64,000 bases of DNA, taken from the NCBI GenBank assembly GCA_964019155.1, contig OZ025240.1, forward strand, positions 45,564,274 through 45,628,273, read 5' to 3'. Shown in pieces: positions 35,169 through 45,292 of the stretch (position 1 is the stretch's first letter; each line of letters starts with the position of its first letter). The DNA comes from Osedax fenrisi. Lineage: Eukaryota > Annelida > Polychaeta > Sabellida > Siboglinidae. The position numbers were made by a program, and so were the translations under genes. Under the pieces are notes generated by a model. It saw nothing but the letters and a program-made list of their open reading frames with translations. It did no database searches and was not told the DNA's origin.

Positions 35169-36200
35169 CTATGAATCGTTCATATGTGTCTGAAATGTCT
35201 TCATCGCCTTGCAAGATAAATAGATTTTTATTTCAATTGCGTATTTCTCCTGAAGGGACATGTCAGATTTAAACAAAGGCCAATTATATCGGAGTTTTCT
35301 TGGTAATGTCTTCCCATTCGCTCGCAAACTTAGCCTTACCTTAGATGATACAATACGATGATCTGAACCAATGCTAGAAAAAGTACTGTATGCTTCCACA
35401 TTTGTGATGCTGTTTCTCCATTTTTTTCTCATTAAGATATAGTCAAGCTGATATTTCCAGCAGCACGGATATATATGTCCAAAGTTTATTCAACTTCTTT
35501 TGAAAACATGTATTTGTTATTACTAATTGTTTTTCATTTATAATATCTATTAATAATACATCATTTTTATTTGTTTATTGATGATATGTAAAATTTCCGT
35601 CATGTTTACCTATCTTTGCATTAAAATCTCAAATAATGATTAGGACATTGTGCTGTGGTATAGTTTCTATAGCTCTTCTAAGTTCATCGTATAATTTGTT
35701 TATAACTTCATCTTCGCTAGAATTTGTAGGTGAATATATGATTATAATAGATGTTGCAGGATTTCCATGGAATGTGCTTATCAATATTCTCTCAGAGTGA
35801 GATATAACCTCATATAGTGAGTTTATTGATCTTTTGTTTAACATTATACAAATTCCTCCTGTTGATGCACCTTGATCATTTTTCCATGCTGATGTTGTTA
35901 TAAGTGTGCTATATCCAATAGTATTATACTTAACAGTTTCATCATGCATAATTCGGTGTTCATATATTCCAATAATATCTAGATCATGGCTTTCGAAATT
36001 ATACTTTAGTTCTAGTTGTTTATGTTCTTCTCAAATTGTTCTAACGTTCATAGTTGATACAATTATTTCTCGTTTGCATCTCAGTAGTTTGACCTTATTA
36101 CCTACGCGTTTCTCAAGATCTACCATTCCTTGCGGGTTTGGAGTAGGTCCGTCATACTTCTCCTTAGAGATCGTTTCGGTTATAGGGAAGGTTATATTAG
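35169..36200 (-). pseudogene. RTE-like LINE endonuclease, broken
   Basis: 35629-35949 reads HDETVKYNTIGYSTLITTSA, GASTGGICIMLN, then IIIIYSPTNSSEDEVINKL, the middle of an APE-type endonuclease. 35169-35432 carries TFSSIGSDHRIVSSKVRL with the catalytic S-D-H triad. The two are separated by stops and small indels. Confidence 0.75.
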
Positions 36201-36640
36201 GGACTTTAACCCTAGTTTAGTTTGTTGTACTTGTCATGTCTTTTATTTACTAATACTGCTATGGGCGCAACAACTATAGAAGTGCGTTTCAGAGTTGCAC
36301 TCTCTTAGCCTTTACATAAAGAGGTCTTACTACAAGGCAGCAGAAATATTTGGAATCAGAGTTACCTTCTCCTAGATCCCCTACAATTTAGCCTGGATAC
36401 TAAGTAAACAGTTTACCGTGGTATGCCAATTGGAGGCATTGAAGGAGTCTTGAATTGTAGAACCATACAACCATCAGGAAATGACTTACACGCTCGGCCT
36501 TCCTTTTCGCTTTTTATGGCTAGTTTTAAGTATCTAAATAATATAAATTTTACATTTAGCTTTATTGGTGGCATTAATATTATAACGCACGCGATATTTA
36601 TGAACATCAGAATAGTTCTAGCACTATCGTAGTAAAAATG

Positions 36641-37033
36641 TTAATATTTAAATAAAAATAAAATAAAAATAGGTAGTGATCACTTATATCATTAAGTAAT
36701 ATTCCGTTATATTTATAAGCATAATTATTATTTGTGATAATATCATAAATTAAAAAAATATTATCATTAGTCACTCTTGTTGGTTATTCTATTAAATAAC
36801 GATACATTAATGAGTATTAAGAGTCAATAACATATTGTACATGTTTATTATAATTATGATCTAATAAATTAATATAAAAATAACTACATAAATACAATAT
36901 AGGTTTATTGTATTACAATTTCTGGCTAACTTTTCAAATGAGTTTACAATTAAATATGAAATTTTTTTATATATGTAGTAGGATTTTTACATATATAACA
37001 CATATAATTACTTACTTTTTACTTTTTTTTGGT
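36641..37033. other. AT-rich spacer
   Basis: No gene seen. It separates the two LINE insertions. The missing half of the TIR element interrupted at 33146 was not found here. Confidence 0.5.
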
Positions 37034-37081
37034 TTATGGACTGCATCAGTGCGTTAGCAATCGGCCGTCCGTGGGAGGGAA

Positions 37082-37695
37082 TTATTGAGTGGGAGGGAAT
37101 GCAAGGGAGAAATAATAAGTCTTAAAATGGCGTTTAAAGGAGGGAGTTGATGTGTTTGTTCGTAGGTGATTGGGTAGGGAGTTCCAGTGGTAAAGGGCAG
37201 AGAGGGCAAAGGATCGTATATTGGAAGAGTGGAGTTTGTGTAGATGAGGAGTGGTAAGGATAAAGGTGTTGGAGGAACGGGACTGGAGTGGAGTGATGGG
37301 TGTGTGTAGATGTAGGAGGGAGGCAAGGTAGTCAGGGGAGTTGTGGTGAATAGCTTTGTAGATGGTCAGGGAAAGTTTGTACTGTATGCGGTAGGGGACT
37401 GGCAGCCAGTGTAGTTGTTTTAGGAGAGGTGTAATGGAGTCAGAAGAACGATGGGGAAGTAAGTGGACGCAGCGAACTACAGCGTTTTGGAGTCGTTGTA
37501 GTTTGATGAGTTTATATTCAGGGAGGTTAAAGAGTAGGGGGTCGCAATAGTCGAATAGGGGGGTGATGTAGGAGGAGGCAATGGTAATAGCGATGGCGAG
37601 GGGAGTGGAGCGTCGGATTAAGCGGAGGCAGTGTAGGTGGTAGTGGATGGATTTGTGCATATGTATAAGATGGGAGTCAAGGGAAAGGGTGGACC
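37082..37695 (-). pseudogene. L2/CR1 RT C-terminal part
   Basis: Reads STLSLDSHLIHMHKSIH, then YITPLFDYCDPLLFNLPEYK, LIKLQRLQNAVVRC, LLKQLHWLPVPYRIQYKLSL and HWNSLPNHLR. These are the standard C-terminal blocks of L2/CR1 LINEs (DYCN.LLYGLP, LQR.QN.AAR, LHWLPV..RI..K). The frame extends to 37738 only because it runs into the inverted half. Confidence 0.85.
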
Positions 37696-38923
37696 ACTCT
37701 TCTCCGACCACTTCCTCATATTCCTTATCCTTAGTCACCCCAAACCCACCAGACCCATCACTACCAGAATCTCACGCAAACTTCACAGCCTTCCCATTCC
37801 TGATTTTATATCCGATCTTTCTTCCCTTCCAACCTCAACGTCTGCTGAACTCCATACTTCTCTCTCCTCCACCCTCGATAAATACGCCCACTTATTCACT
37901 AAAACCTCATACGCCCTGACTCATCCTGGTATACTATCCCTACTGAAATAAAGCTAATACTTCGCAAATCCGAAAAATGTTATCTCAAACATCCATCCCC
38001 TACTTCACTTGCCTACTACAATAACCTAACAAATCTCCACCGAAAAGCTATTTCTACCGCCAAAGCCTCTCACATCACCCACAAATTTGAAAAACTCTCT
38101 AATGACGTAAGTCTATAAGTAAGTCTATACATAGACTTTCTGTTCAACTTCTTGGTCGTTCACTTAAATCCCTCTCCCCACTGTCACCCCTGAAGAACTA
38201 CCACTCCTATTCGAAAAATCTTTCAACAAACTTTCCACCACCCTTCCCACTCTGTCATTCCCACCATCCCAACACCTTTCCCTTCTCCCTTGAAAAATTT
38301 GAATCTCCCCCACTTGATCAAATCATCTCCATTCTCAAATATACCTCCTCAACCTCATACCTTGATCCTCTTCTCCTCCCAATACTAAAGAAGATAATTA
38401 ACACTGTTGCAATCCCCCTTCATGAAATCATTTGCGGTTCACTTTCTTCAGGCTCCGTCCCTTCCGATTTCAAAAAAGCAGTCATCACCCCTATCCTTAT
38501 AAATCCCCACATTGATTCTCTATCTCCCTCCAACTACCGAACCATCTCTAACCTCTCAATACACTCTAAGATCCTTGAACCTGTTATCTCCTCCCAACTT
38601 ATCACATACCTTACAACCAATAAAATCCCCAACATCTTCCAAAGCGCCTACATCACCCACAAATCTACTGAATCTGTTCTCCGACCCAATCTCTGGACTT
38701 AACAACAACCGTGGCACCATACTCGCCCTTCTCGATATGTCCTCCGCTTTCGACACCCTTGACTACAATTTCCTCATACACAGACTCTCCGCCATCTGCA
38801 TCACCGGCATTGCCCTCAACTGGTTCACCTCCTACATTACCAACCGCTCTTCCTCAGTCAGGATTAATACATATTCTTCCCCCTCACACTCCATAACCCA
38901 TGGTGTCCCCCAGGGTCAAATAA
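37695..38923 (+). pseudogene. L2/CR1 endonuclease end and RT N-terminal half
   Basis: Starts in the endonuclease block SDHFLIFLIL (S-D-H catalytic residues). Frames then break and resume through a PSNYRTISNLS region, TKS/HKSTESV, LLDMSSAFDTLDYNFLIHRL, ALNWFTSYITNRSSSVRI and SITHGVPQG. The F-A-x-D of the first catalytic block is present in SSAFDTLD. Several frameshifts (for example near 38680-38700) make it non-functional. Confidence 0.8.
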
Positions 38924-39135
38924 ACACTTTGGATATAATTATTTTATTTATGTAATATATGTTCCAATTTTGTATATTTTATAGGTCAAATAAACACTTT
39001 GGATATGAATATATTATGTATTCAATGTATGTTCCAATTTTGTATATTTTATAGGTCAAATAAACACTTTGGATATCATTAATTTATGTATTCAATATAT
39101 ATTCAAAATTGTATTTTAATATATACAATTGTATA
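38914..39135. repeat. 70-bp tandem repeat, three units
   Basis: GGTCAAATAAACACTTTGGA recurs at 38914, 38984 and 39054 with a period of 70, each followed by TGTTCCAATTTTGTATATTT or a variant; the third is more diverged. It abuts the GVPQG codons of the inverted LINE part. Confidence 0.88.
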
Positions 39136-39296
39136 AGACAAATAAATACATTGGATATTACAACAGCGATATATATAGTGAAATATTATATTTTATAAAA
39201 TATATCTCTTATCAATAATAATTATTATTAATAGAATTATATATCAATATAATTGTATAATATATACATACGCACACACATACACACACATACAAA

Positions 39297-39336
<40 letters not shown>

Positions 39337-39570
39337 ACCTATTAGTGTTAATTTATACACTTATTTCTGTTTAATATTTCTGTGATTTATTTCACATCCC
39401 ACATTAAAGTACTAATGCACTAATGAACTAATTAGTTCATTAGTTTGTAAATATACATTATTATAATGGAATATGTATATAAGATATAATTAGGTAAAAT
39501 AACTATAAATAATATGATTAATTAATACGTAATAAATATTAGATATTTTCTAGTTTTTCTACTACATATC

Positions 39571-39579
39571 TATAAATAG
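39571..39579 (+). promoter_or_regulatory. Candidate TATA box, unit 1
   Basis: TATAAATAG in CATATCTATAAATAGAGG, a strong TATA-box match, conserved in unit 2 (40265-40273). About 110 bases downstream comes GTGCGCAG|GTAAGTGTG, an ideal 5' splice site. Promoter and short first exon are inferred from this arrangement only. Confidence 0.4.
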
Positions 39580-39589
39580 AGGTTCATAG

Positions 39590-39692
39590 CATTCCACGAA
39601 TGTATTATATCATACATGTCGTAAATACTGTTTGAAATGAAGCATTACGAAAAGTCACGCTAATTGTGTCACCCACCACACCCAGTGCGCAG
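39590..39692 (+). other. Candidate short first exon, unit 1
   Basis: Lies between the TATA box and the donor GCGCAG|GTAAGT. An ATG at about 39640 opens only a short frame (MKHYEKSR, then stop), so if transcribed it may be non-coding or use another frame. In unit 2 the matching stretch from 40325 reads MQLSVTTRHAQRASPIASPI, with the donor changed to GTCATC. Confidence 0.3.
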
Positions 39693-39703
39693 GTAAGTGT
39701 GTT

Positions 39704-39740
39704 CATCGATATAAAGAAAGTGACTTTCTTTATATCAATG
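39704..39740. mobile_element. 37-bp palindromic mini-element with 8-bp target duplication
   Basis: CATCGATATAAAGAAAGT, one G, then ACTTTCTTTATATCAATG: two copies of the end of the 46843-47329 MITE placed head to head. It is flanked by AGTGTGTT at 39696-39703 and 39741-39748. The matching place in the neighbouring unit (near 40405) lacks it. Confidence 0.75.
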
Positions 39741-39959
39741 AGTGTGTTATTGTGGAATTGTGTTTAGCGCGAAAATTGATATTAACGGTATTGATTAATA
39801 TCATTATTTGATAATTCTTCCTATGTATTAAATTTCATATATTGACAATTTATCAATATTTAGATTGTTTATTACAAGTTGATTTAATAAGGTAATATAA
39901 AATAGTATTATTAAATATAAAAATATAACATATATAATTGATAGGTGTTATACTTTATC

Positions 39960-40007
39960 ATAGAGCTAGAGAAAAGTAGTACTACTAGAAAAACTCTCTA
40001 GCTCTAT
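39960..40007. other. Conserved hairpin 1 (ATAGAGCTAGAGA stem)
   Basis: 13-bp perfect stem 39960-39972 with 39995-40007; the loop contains the smaller palindrome AGTAGTACTACT. Role unknown. Confidence 0.65.
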
Positions 40008-40139
40008 ATCCTTTATGCATAATTATATATTAATAGTATGGGATGTACTAAAACGGAGTTGTAATCCGGTTGTAATTTTATCAAATTTATTTGTATATAA
40101 TATACTTAATTTTATACTTTGATACTATAGTATAATATA

Positions 40140-40181
<42 letters not shown>

Positions 40182-40264
40182 TCACACGCACAGATACACA
40201 CACAAACATACACACATATATTATAGATCTACATAGATATTACATAGTTGTTCTACCACATATC

Positions 40265-40273
40265 TATAAATAG
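40265..40273 (+). promoter_or_regulatory. Candidate TATA box, unit 2
   Basis: TATAAATAG in CATATCTATAAATAGATG, the counterpart of 39571-39579. Confidence 0.35.
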
Positions 40274-40619
40274 ATGTACATAGAATAACACGATTGTATC
40301 ATAGCATACATGTCGTGATAATGTATGCAATTAAGCGTTACGACAAGACACGCCCAAAGGGCGTCGCCAATTGCATCACCCATTGCATCATCTACTGCGC
40401 AGGTCATCGTGTATGGCGCGAAAATTGAAATTAACGGTATTGTTTATTTATTTCCTTATATTTACATTTCCTTTTATTCTATTTCCTTTAAAGACAACGT
40501 ACAAATATTTAAAGTATATATCATATATACTACGAGTTGATTTAATAAGGTAATATAATAATCTTATTGTTAAATATAAACATATATACTTATATAATTG
40601 TTAAGTGTTATCCTTTATC

Positions 40620-40650
40620 ATAGAGCTAGAGAAAAGCTCTCTAGCTATAT
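40620..40650. other. Conserved hairpin 2
   Basis: ATAGAGCTAGAGA pairs with TCTCTAGCTATAT (one mismatch) across a five-base loop, in the position equivalent to hairpin 1. Confidence 0.65.
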
Positions 40651-40799
40651 GTCCTTTATGCATAATTATATATTAATATTATGGGATGTACTAAAACGCA
40701 GTTGTAATCCAGTTGTAATTTTATAATATTTATTTGTATATAATAAACTTAATTTTATAGTTAGATACTATATATATATATATATATATAATATATATT

Positions 40800-41664
40800 A
40801 TATTTTATAATTTATATATTATAATCAATAATTGATATTAAATATTCAAAATAATAATGTATTTATAGTACAAATTTAGGTTTTAAAGATTGTTATTAAT
40901 ATGTTGTTGCTCAGTTGTAATTGTATAACAATGAATAACCTTGCATACATATACCAGTAGTAATTTAAATACATTCAAAATTAATGTGTTTACTGCAGTA
41001 ATAATTTAATAAGTAGTAATATATCCTGTTATAATATACATATACCATTAGTACTACATGTATATTATAAATCGACATTCAAGTCGTATATATAATTAGT
41101 AATTAAACTTAATATTTTAATATAAGGCATTTTTACTCAATTTTGTAAAACTATTTACAAAAATATATTAAAACATAATATTTTAACATAATGCATTTTT
41201 TTAGAAATTTATAAAATAATCATATTAATATTATACTATATTATACCATATTATACTATATATTATATATAATATCAAAGTGTCAAATTATGTTTAACAT
41301 GTGTAAATATGTATTATGCTTTATTATAAAATTACAACTGTTTTATAACTAGGCAAATACAAATTAATAACAATCTTTAACCTAGAATTTTACAATAAAT
41401 ACATTATTATTTTTATCATTTAATATAACTTATTTATTATAATATATAATATATATAATATATATATATATAGTATACAAATATTAAATTAAGTATATTA
41501 TATACAAATAAATATTATAATATTTATACATATATAATATAAACATTATAATGTATATGGGAATATATATATATATATATATATATATAAGTTATTATAT
41601 AATATTATAATTATAATATCTATAGATAACATACAACTATTAATACTATTATATATATATATAC
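40800..41664. other. AT-rich spacer, no gene seen
   Basis: Repeated TAATATATA and ATTATACTATA motifs and (TA)n runs; no coding or splice pattern. Confidence 0.5.
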
Positions 41665-42528
41665 ATTAGTGCTGTAAAATTATTAATTATATAGTATTTT
41701 AATAATTATTAATTATTCAATTCTAATTTACTAATTAATAATTATTTATTAATACTTATTATTAATTATATATTATTTTAATAATTATATATCAATACTT
41801 ATTATTAATTAACAATTAATTATATATTAATAATTATTAATTGTATATTAATAATTATTAATTATATATTATTTTAATAATTATTCAATTCTAATTTATT
41901 AACAATAATTATTATTAAGTAATACTAATTAATTGTATATTATTAATTATTAATTATATATTATTTTAATAATTATTAATTATTCAATTATAATTTACTA
42001 ATTAATAATTAGTTATCAATACTTATTATTAATTAATAACATTAATTATATATTATTTTAATAAGTTTTATAAGTTAGGTGAATATTCTATATTTAACTA
42101 TGACTCAGTGAAACATGAATAATGATCATAAGATAATTTACTATGCACAAAGTTATCTAGGTCAGCAAGGGATTATAATTATACAATGCTTGCTTGATTA
42201 CTATTCATTTATATTCACATATAAAAACATGTGTACGATGTACATACACAGATATGCGTGTAACCATATATGGTATATTAAGTATATAATATACAAATAC
42301 ATATTATACTATGTATACTATTATTCAATTATAATTATTAAGTAATAATAATTAATTGTATATTATTAATTATTATTTATATATTATTCTAATAATTATT
42401 CAATTAATAATTACTTATCAATATTTATTATTAATTAATAACAATTAATTGTATATTATTAATTATTAATTATATATTATTTTAATAATTATTAATTAAT
42501 ATAGTATTTTAAATTTTACAGCATTAAT
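41665..42528. mobile_element. Probable TIR element with TTA(A/G)TGCTGTAAAATT ends
   Basis: ATTAGTGCTGTAAAATT (41665-41681) and its inverted partner AATTTTACAGCATTAAT (42512-42528) bound a segment filled with TTAATAATTATTAATTATAT arrays on both sides of a more complex centre (42070-42320). One mismatch in 17 bases. No target duplication could be fixed in the surrounding TA repeats. Confidence 0.5.
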
Positions 42529-42535
42529 ATACATT

Positions 42536-42538
<3 letters not shown>

Positions 42539-42584
<46 letters not shown>
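42539..42584. repeat. (TA)n microsatellite
   Basis: About 22 TA units, abutting the end of the TIR element. Confidence 0.85.
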
Positions 42585-42588
<4 letters not shown>

Positions 42589-43224
42589 GATTTATTTAGT
42601 ATCACTATATACCAGTATACAGCCACTTAATTATTATAAATAAAATATATTTTAAAACTTTGAAAAATGTATAACAATATTTTTTAAGGGCATCCTAGTA
42701 TCATCAAAAATAACGCCAATATTTACATGTAAATATATTCAAGATCATTTCCGTTATCGCCCTAGACGTCCTCCGTATGCTATCCGGGATCGCCTCCGGT
42801 ATCGTCTTCGTGAATGCCATGTATCTAAACTTGTTGGCCAGCTTCTAGTCCGACAAATTGAATAGTCAAGATGTATAAGTTAGAAGTTAGTATACACATA
42901 TAAATATTATAGTGTCATGATAATTGATTTATTAATATACAATTTATAATTTCAGGATAATTAAGATCATCAGTAGTTTTCTTCCTGCTTGGCTAGATGA
43001 ATATATTCATGAATATGTTCAAGATCATCTCCGTTACCGCCCTATACGTCATCCGTATGCTATCCGGGATCGTCTTCGTGAATGCCAATGTATCTAAACT
43101 TGTTGGCCAGCTTCTAGTCCGACAAATTGAATAGTCAAGATGCAGAAGTTAGAAGTTAGTATACACATATAAATATTATAGTGTCATGATAATTGATTTA
43201 TTAATATACAATTTATAATTTCAG

Positions 43225-43414
43225 GATAATTAAGATCATCAGTAGTTTTCTTCCTGCTTGGCTAGATGAATATCTTCATGAATATGTTCAAGATCATCTC
43301 CGTTACCGCCCTAGACGTCCTCCGTATGCTATCCGTGATCGCCTCCGGTATCGTCTTCGTGAATGCCATGTATCTAAACTTGTTGGCCAGCTTCTAGTCC
43401 GACAAATTGAATAG
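43225..43414 (+). CDS. Array unit 3: exon-like frame of 62 codons, function unknown
   Basis: After TATAATTTCAG|G the frame reads IIKIISSFLPAWLDEYLHEY, then VQDHLRYRPRRPPYAIRDRL, then RYRLRECHVSKLVGQLLVRQ, IE and stop TAG at 43412-43414. The peptide is strongly basic, with a PAWLDEYLHEYV helix-like start and an R/Y-rich middle. I do not recognise it. There is no in-frame ATG near the start, so if expressed it must be a spliced 3'-terminal exon. Purely non-coding repetition remains possible, since sister units have frame-breaking indels. Confidence 0.4.
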
Positions 43415-43504
43415 TCAAGATGCAGAAGTTAGAAGTTAGTATACACATATAAATATTATAGTGTCATGATAATTGATTTATTAATATACAATTTATAATT
43501 TCAG

Positions 43505-43694
43505 GATAATTAAGATCATCAGTAGTTTTCTTCCTGCTTGGCTAGATGAATATCTTCATGAATATGTTCAAGATCATCTCCGTTACCGCCCTAGACGTCC
43601 TCCGTATGCTATCCGGGATCTCCTCCGGTATCGTCTTCGTGAATGCCATGTATCTAAACTTGTTTGCCAGCTTCTAGTCCGACAAATTGAATAG
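43505..43694 (+). CDS. Array unit 4: same 62-codon frame, intact
   Basis: Identical in layout to unit 3, with the same acceptor and stop (43692-43694). Differences visible in the core are few: GATCGCCTCC to GATCTCCTCC (Arg to Leu) and GTTGGC to GTTTGC (Gly to Cys). Two intact frames among five units is suggestive, not conclusive, of past coding. Confidence 0.4.
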
Positions 43695-44004
43695 TCAAGA
43701 TGCATAAGTTAGAAGTTAGTATACACATATAAATATTATAGTGTCATTATAATTGATTTATTAATATACAATTTATAATTTCAGGATAATTAAGATCATC
43801 AGTAGTTTTCTTCATGCTTGGCTAGATGAATATCTTCATGAATATGTTCAAGATCCGTTACCGCCCTAGACGTCCTCCGTATGCTATCCGGGATCTCCTC
43901 CGGTATCGTCTTCGTGAATGCCATGTATCTAAACTTGTTTGCCAGCTTCTAGTCCGACAAATTGAATAGTCAAGATACAGAAGTTAGTATTTAATGTATA
44001 CATC

Positions 44005-44008
<4 letters not shown>

Positions 44009-44043
<35 letters not shown>
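44009..44043. repeat. (TA)n microsatellite
   Basis: About 17 TA units closing the 280-bp array. Confidence 0.85.
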
Positions 44044-44047
<4 letters not shown>

Positions 44048-44202
44048 TTATATAACTATACATAGTACGTGCAATGCATACGTCATGCATGTATGTGTGT
44101 GTAATTATGTAAAATCTATATATATAAACTATTACCGGCCTTTGTCTAATTTTAATCCCCTGATGTCCTAGATTAATATATAATATGATGCAATATAGTC
44201 AC

Positions 44203-44233
44203 AGAACTAGAGAGAAAGTTTCTCTCTAGCTCT
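44203..44233. other. Conserved hairpin 3
   Basis: AGAACTAGAGAGAAA, one G, TTTCTCTCTAGCTCT: 15-base arms with one G-T type mismatch. Followed by AGGGTGTACAT, resembling the GGGATGTACT that follows hairpins 1 and 2. Confidence 0.6.
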
Positions 44234-44534
44234 ATGAATATAGTACACATGTTAAATATTGTTATGTTGATATAATTATATTCGTATATATATATTTAGT
44301 AATAGGGTGTACATGATATGCCTAAGTGTATATAAATTCGCATATATGTAAGTTATAGTATAAAATGACGACCTTGCCATTACCAATGATGCCCTCATCT
44401 TCACCCCTGATTCCTGTAATAGTCACACCTCTACCTAAAACCACCATTGGTTCAACTTACACCTATATTCAGTTGTAAATTACCTCCTACACACGATGTT
44501 CATTTATAAAGTATGCCGACCGTCATGTATAGCC

Positions 44535-44580
<46 letters not shown>

Positions 44581-44734
44581 TGTTGCTATCCGTAATGGAC
44601 CAGTCTGTACAGCTTAGCATAATGGAACGTTCCATATTATGATAACGAACTAGATATCGGACGTCCCATTATGTAACATGTGTACTGCTTTAGGAATTAG
44701 GTTGACGCACGCACTGCGTGTGTGCCTAGGGAAC

Positions 44735-44765
44735 GCAGTTCTCCCTGATTGGCTACGGTATAAAT
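44735..44765 (+). promoter_or_regulatory. Candidate CCAAT/TATA promoter before array copy 6
   Basis: GATTGG (inverted CCAAT) is followed 6 bases later by TATAAA in TGATTGGCTACGGTATAAAT, inside a locally G+C-rich stretch (44690-44800). About 150 bases downstream is another TTTATAATTTCAG acceptor (44911) opening a decayed copy of the 280-bp unit. Confidence 0.3.
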
Positions 44766-44869
44766 GTACCACGAGATACCTTGCACCTGTTTGCACTTGT
44801 ATGGTCCAGCTAGTCTATTATTCATTATATACAACTAGTTACAGTATACACATATACATATGATTGTGT

Positions 44870-45010
44870 CATCATAATTGATTTATATTAATATACAATT
44901 TATAATTTCAGAATAAACAAGATGATCTTCCTGCTTGGCTATGGTGAATATCTCCATGAATATGTTAAAGATCATCTCTAGGATTCGGTATCGTCTTCGT
45001 GAATTTCGTA
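44870..45010 (+). repeat. Decayed sixth copy of the 280-bp array core
   Basis: Keeps AATATACAATTTATAATTTCAG, CTTCCTGCTTGGCTA, GAATATCT.CATGAATATGTT and GGTATCGTCTTCGTGAAT with several indels. Confidence 0.75.
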
Positions 45011-45292
45011 TATATATATATATATATCTGGAATTATACACTGTGTTATTTAATGAACAGAAACTTCTATATTCGCATACTATATACTATATATGTATAT
45101 TATAATCATATATGATCATATATGTATTCATACTTATATTATTATCATTATAAATATACCCTTGCATTCCCAGTTTATTATTATATATATTATTCACGTG
45201 TTATATCATATCCGTATTTTGTGTATTGTTCCTTGTAATAAATGAATGAATTGTTTTACGCAATCTTTTATACAATCTTTTTTATTGTGTAT

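Larger units (their letters stand above)
33147..36640 (-). mobile_element. RTE-like LINE, near full length but decayed, inserted in a TIR element
   Basis: Minus-strand order from the right: 5' leader (36240-36640), endonuclease (about 35170-36200), RT fingers (34538-34846), RT palm (33809-34260), connection/C-terminus (33147-33803). Motifs include IIIIYSPTNS and SDHRIVSS (endonuclease), DEIRPEVLKR, GVLQGDTLAP, FADDIVLV (catalytic) and VESVLLYGYETW. The 3' end (left) is AAGCAAGTAAGCA, a short repeat tail. Frameshifts and stops break it into at least five frames. It is related to the LINE at 11323-12885 (same LDGTYTR and VLQGDTLAP blocks). Confidence 0.85.
37034..38923. mobile_element. L2/CR1-like LINE with inverted 5' part (twin-priming structure)
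   Basis: Two halves of one LINE lie back to back. 37034 to about 37695 is the 3' part in minus orientation (RT C-terminus and 3' UTR, ending at the left in an A-rich tail). About 37695-38923 is the 5' part in plus orientation (endonuclease SDHFLI block, then RT up to HGVPQG). The YADD-containing middle is missing. A 3' part in normal orientation joined to an inverted 5' part with a small deletion is the hallmark of twin-primed LINE insertion. Confidence 0.82.
39240..40800. repeat. Diverged tandem duplication of a TATA/exon/hairpin unit (~0.66-0.69 kb)
   Basis: Both units contain, in order: a CACACA/(TA)n tract, CATATCTATAAATAGA, a stretch ending GCGCAGGT, GCGCGAAAATTGA.ATTAACGGTAT, GTTGATTTAATAAGGTAATA, a hairpin AGAGCTAGAGA...TCTCTAGCT, and GGGATGTACTAAAACG. 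Spacing is 694 bases TATA to TATA and 660 bases hairpin to hairpin. A partial third copy of the hairpin part is at about 44200-44310. Confidence 0.75.
42690..43985 (+). repeat. 280-bp tandem array, five units, each with an exon-like core
   Basis: Acceptor-like TTTATAATTTCAG|G positions at 42956, 43225, 43505 and 43785 mark the units (periods 269, 280, 280). Unit 1, left of 42956, lacks this start. Each has a G+C-rich core of about 190 bases in an otherwise AT-rich setting, followed by an AT-rich linker (AGTTAGTATACACATATAAA). The core is open for 62 codons in units 3 and 4; units 2 and 5 carry indels (12-bp deletion plus one inserted base; 5-bp deletion). A decayed sixth copy is at 44870-45010. 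Confidence 0.88.

Noticed and set aside
38512..38955. Independent 147-codon gene
   Set aside because: It contains AFDTLD and HGVPQG, reverse-transcriptase blocks of the inverted LINE half.
42690..43985. CRISPR array
   Set aside because: Units are 280 bp with near-identical 'spacers' in a eukaryotic setting; it is a tandem repeat.
44678..44863. 61-codon frame MCTALGIRLTHALRVCLGN
   Set aside because: Overlaps the G+C-rich CCAAT/TATA-like patch; no conserved motif, and the frame runs into AT repeats.
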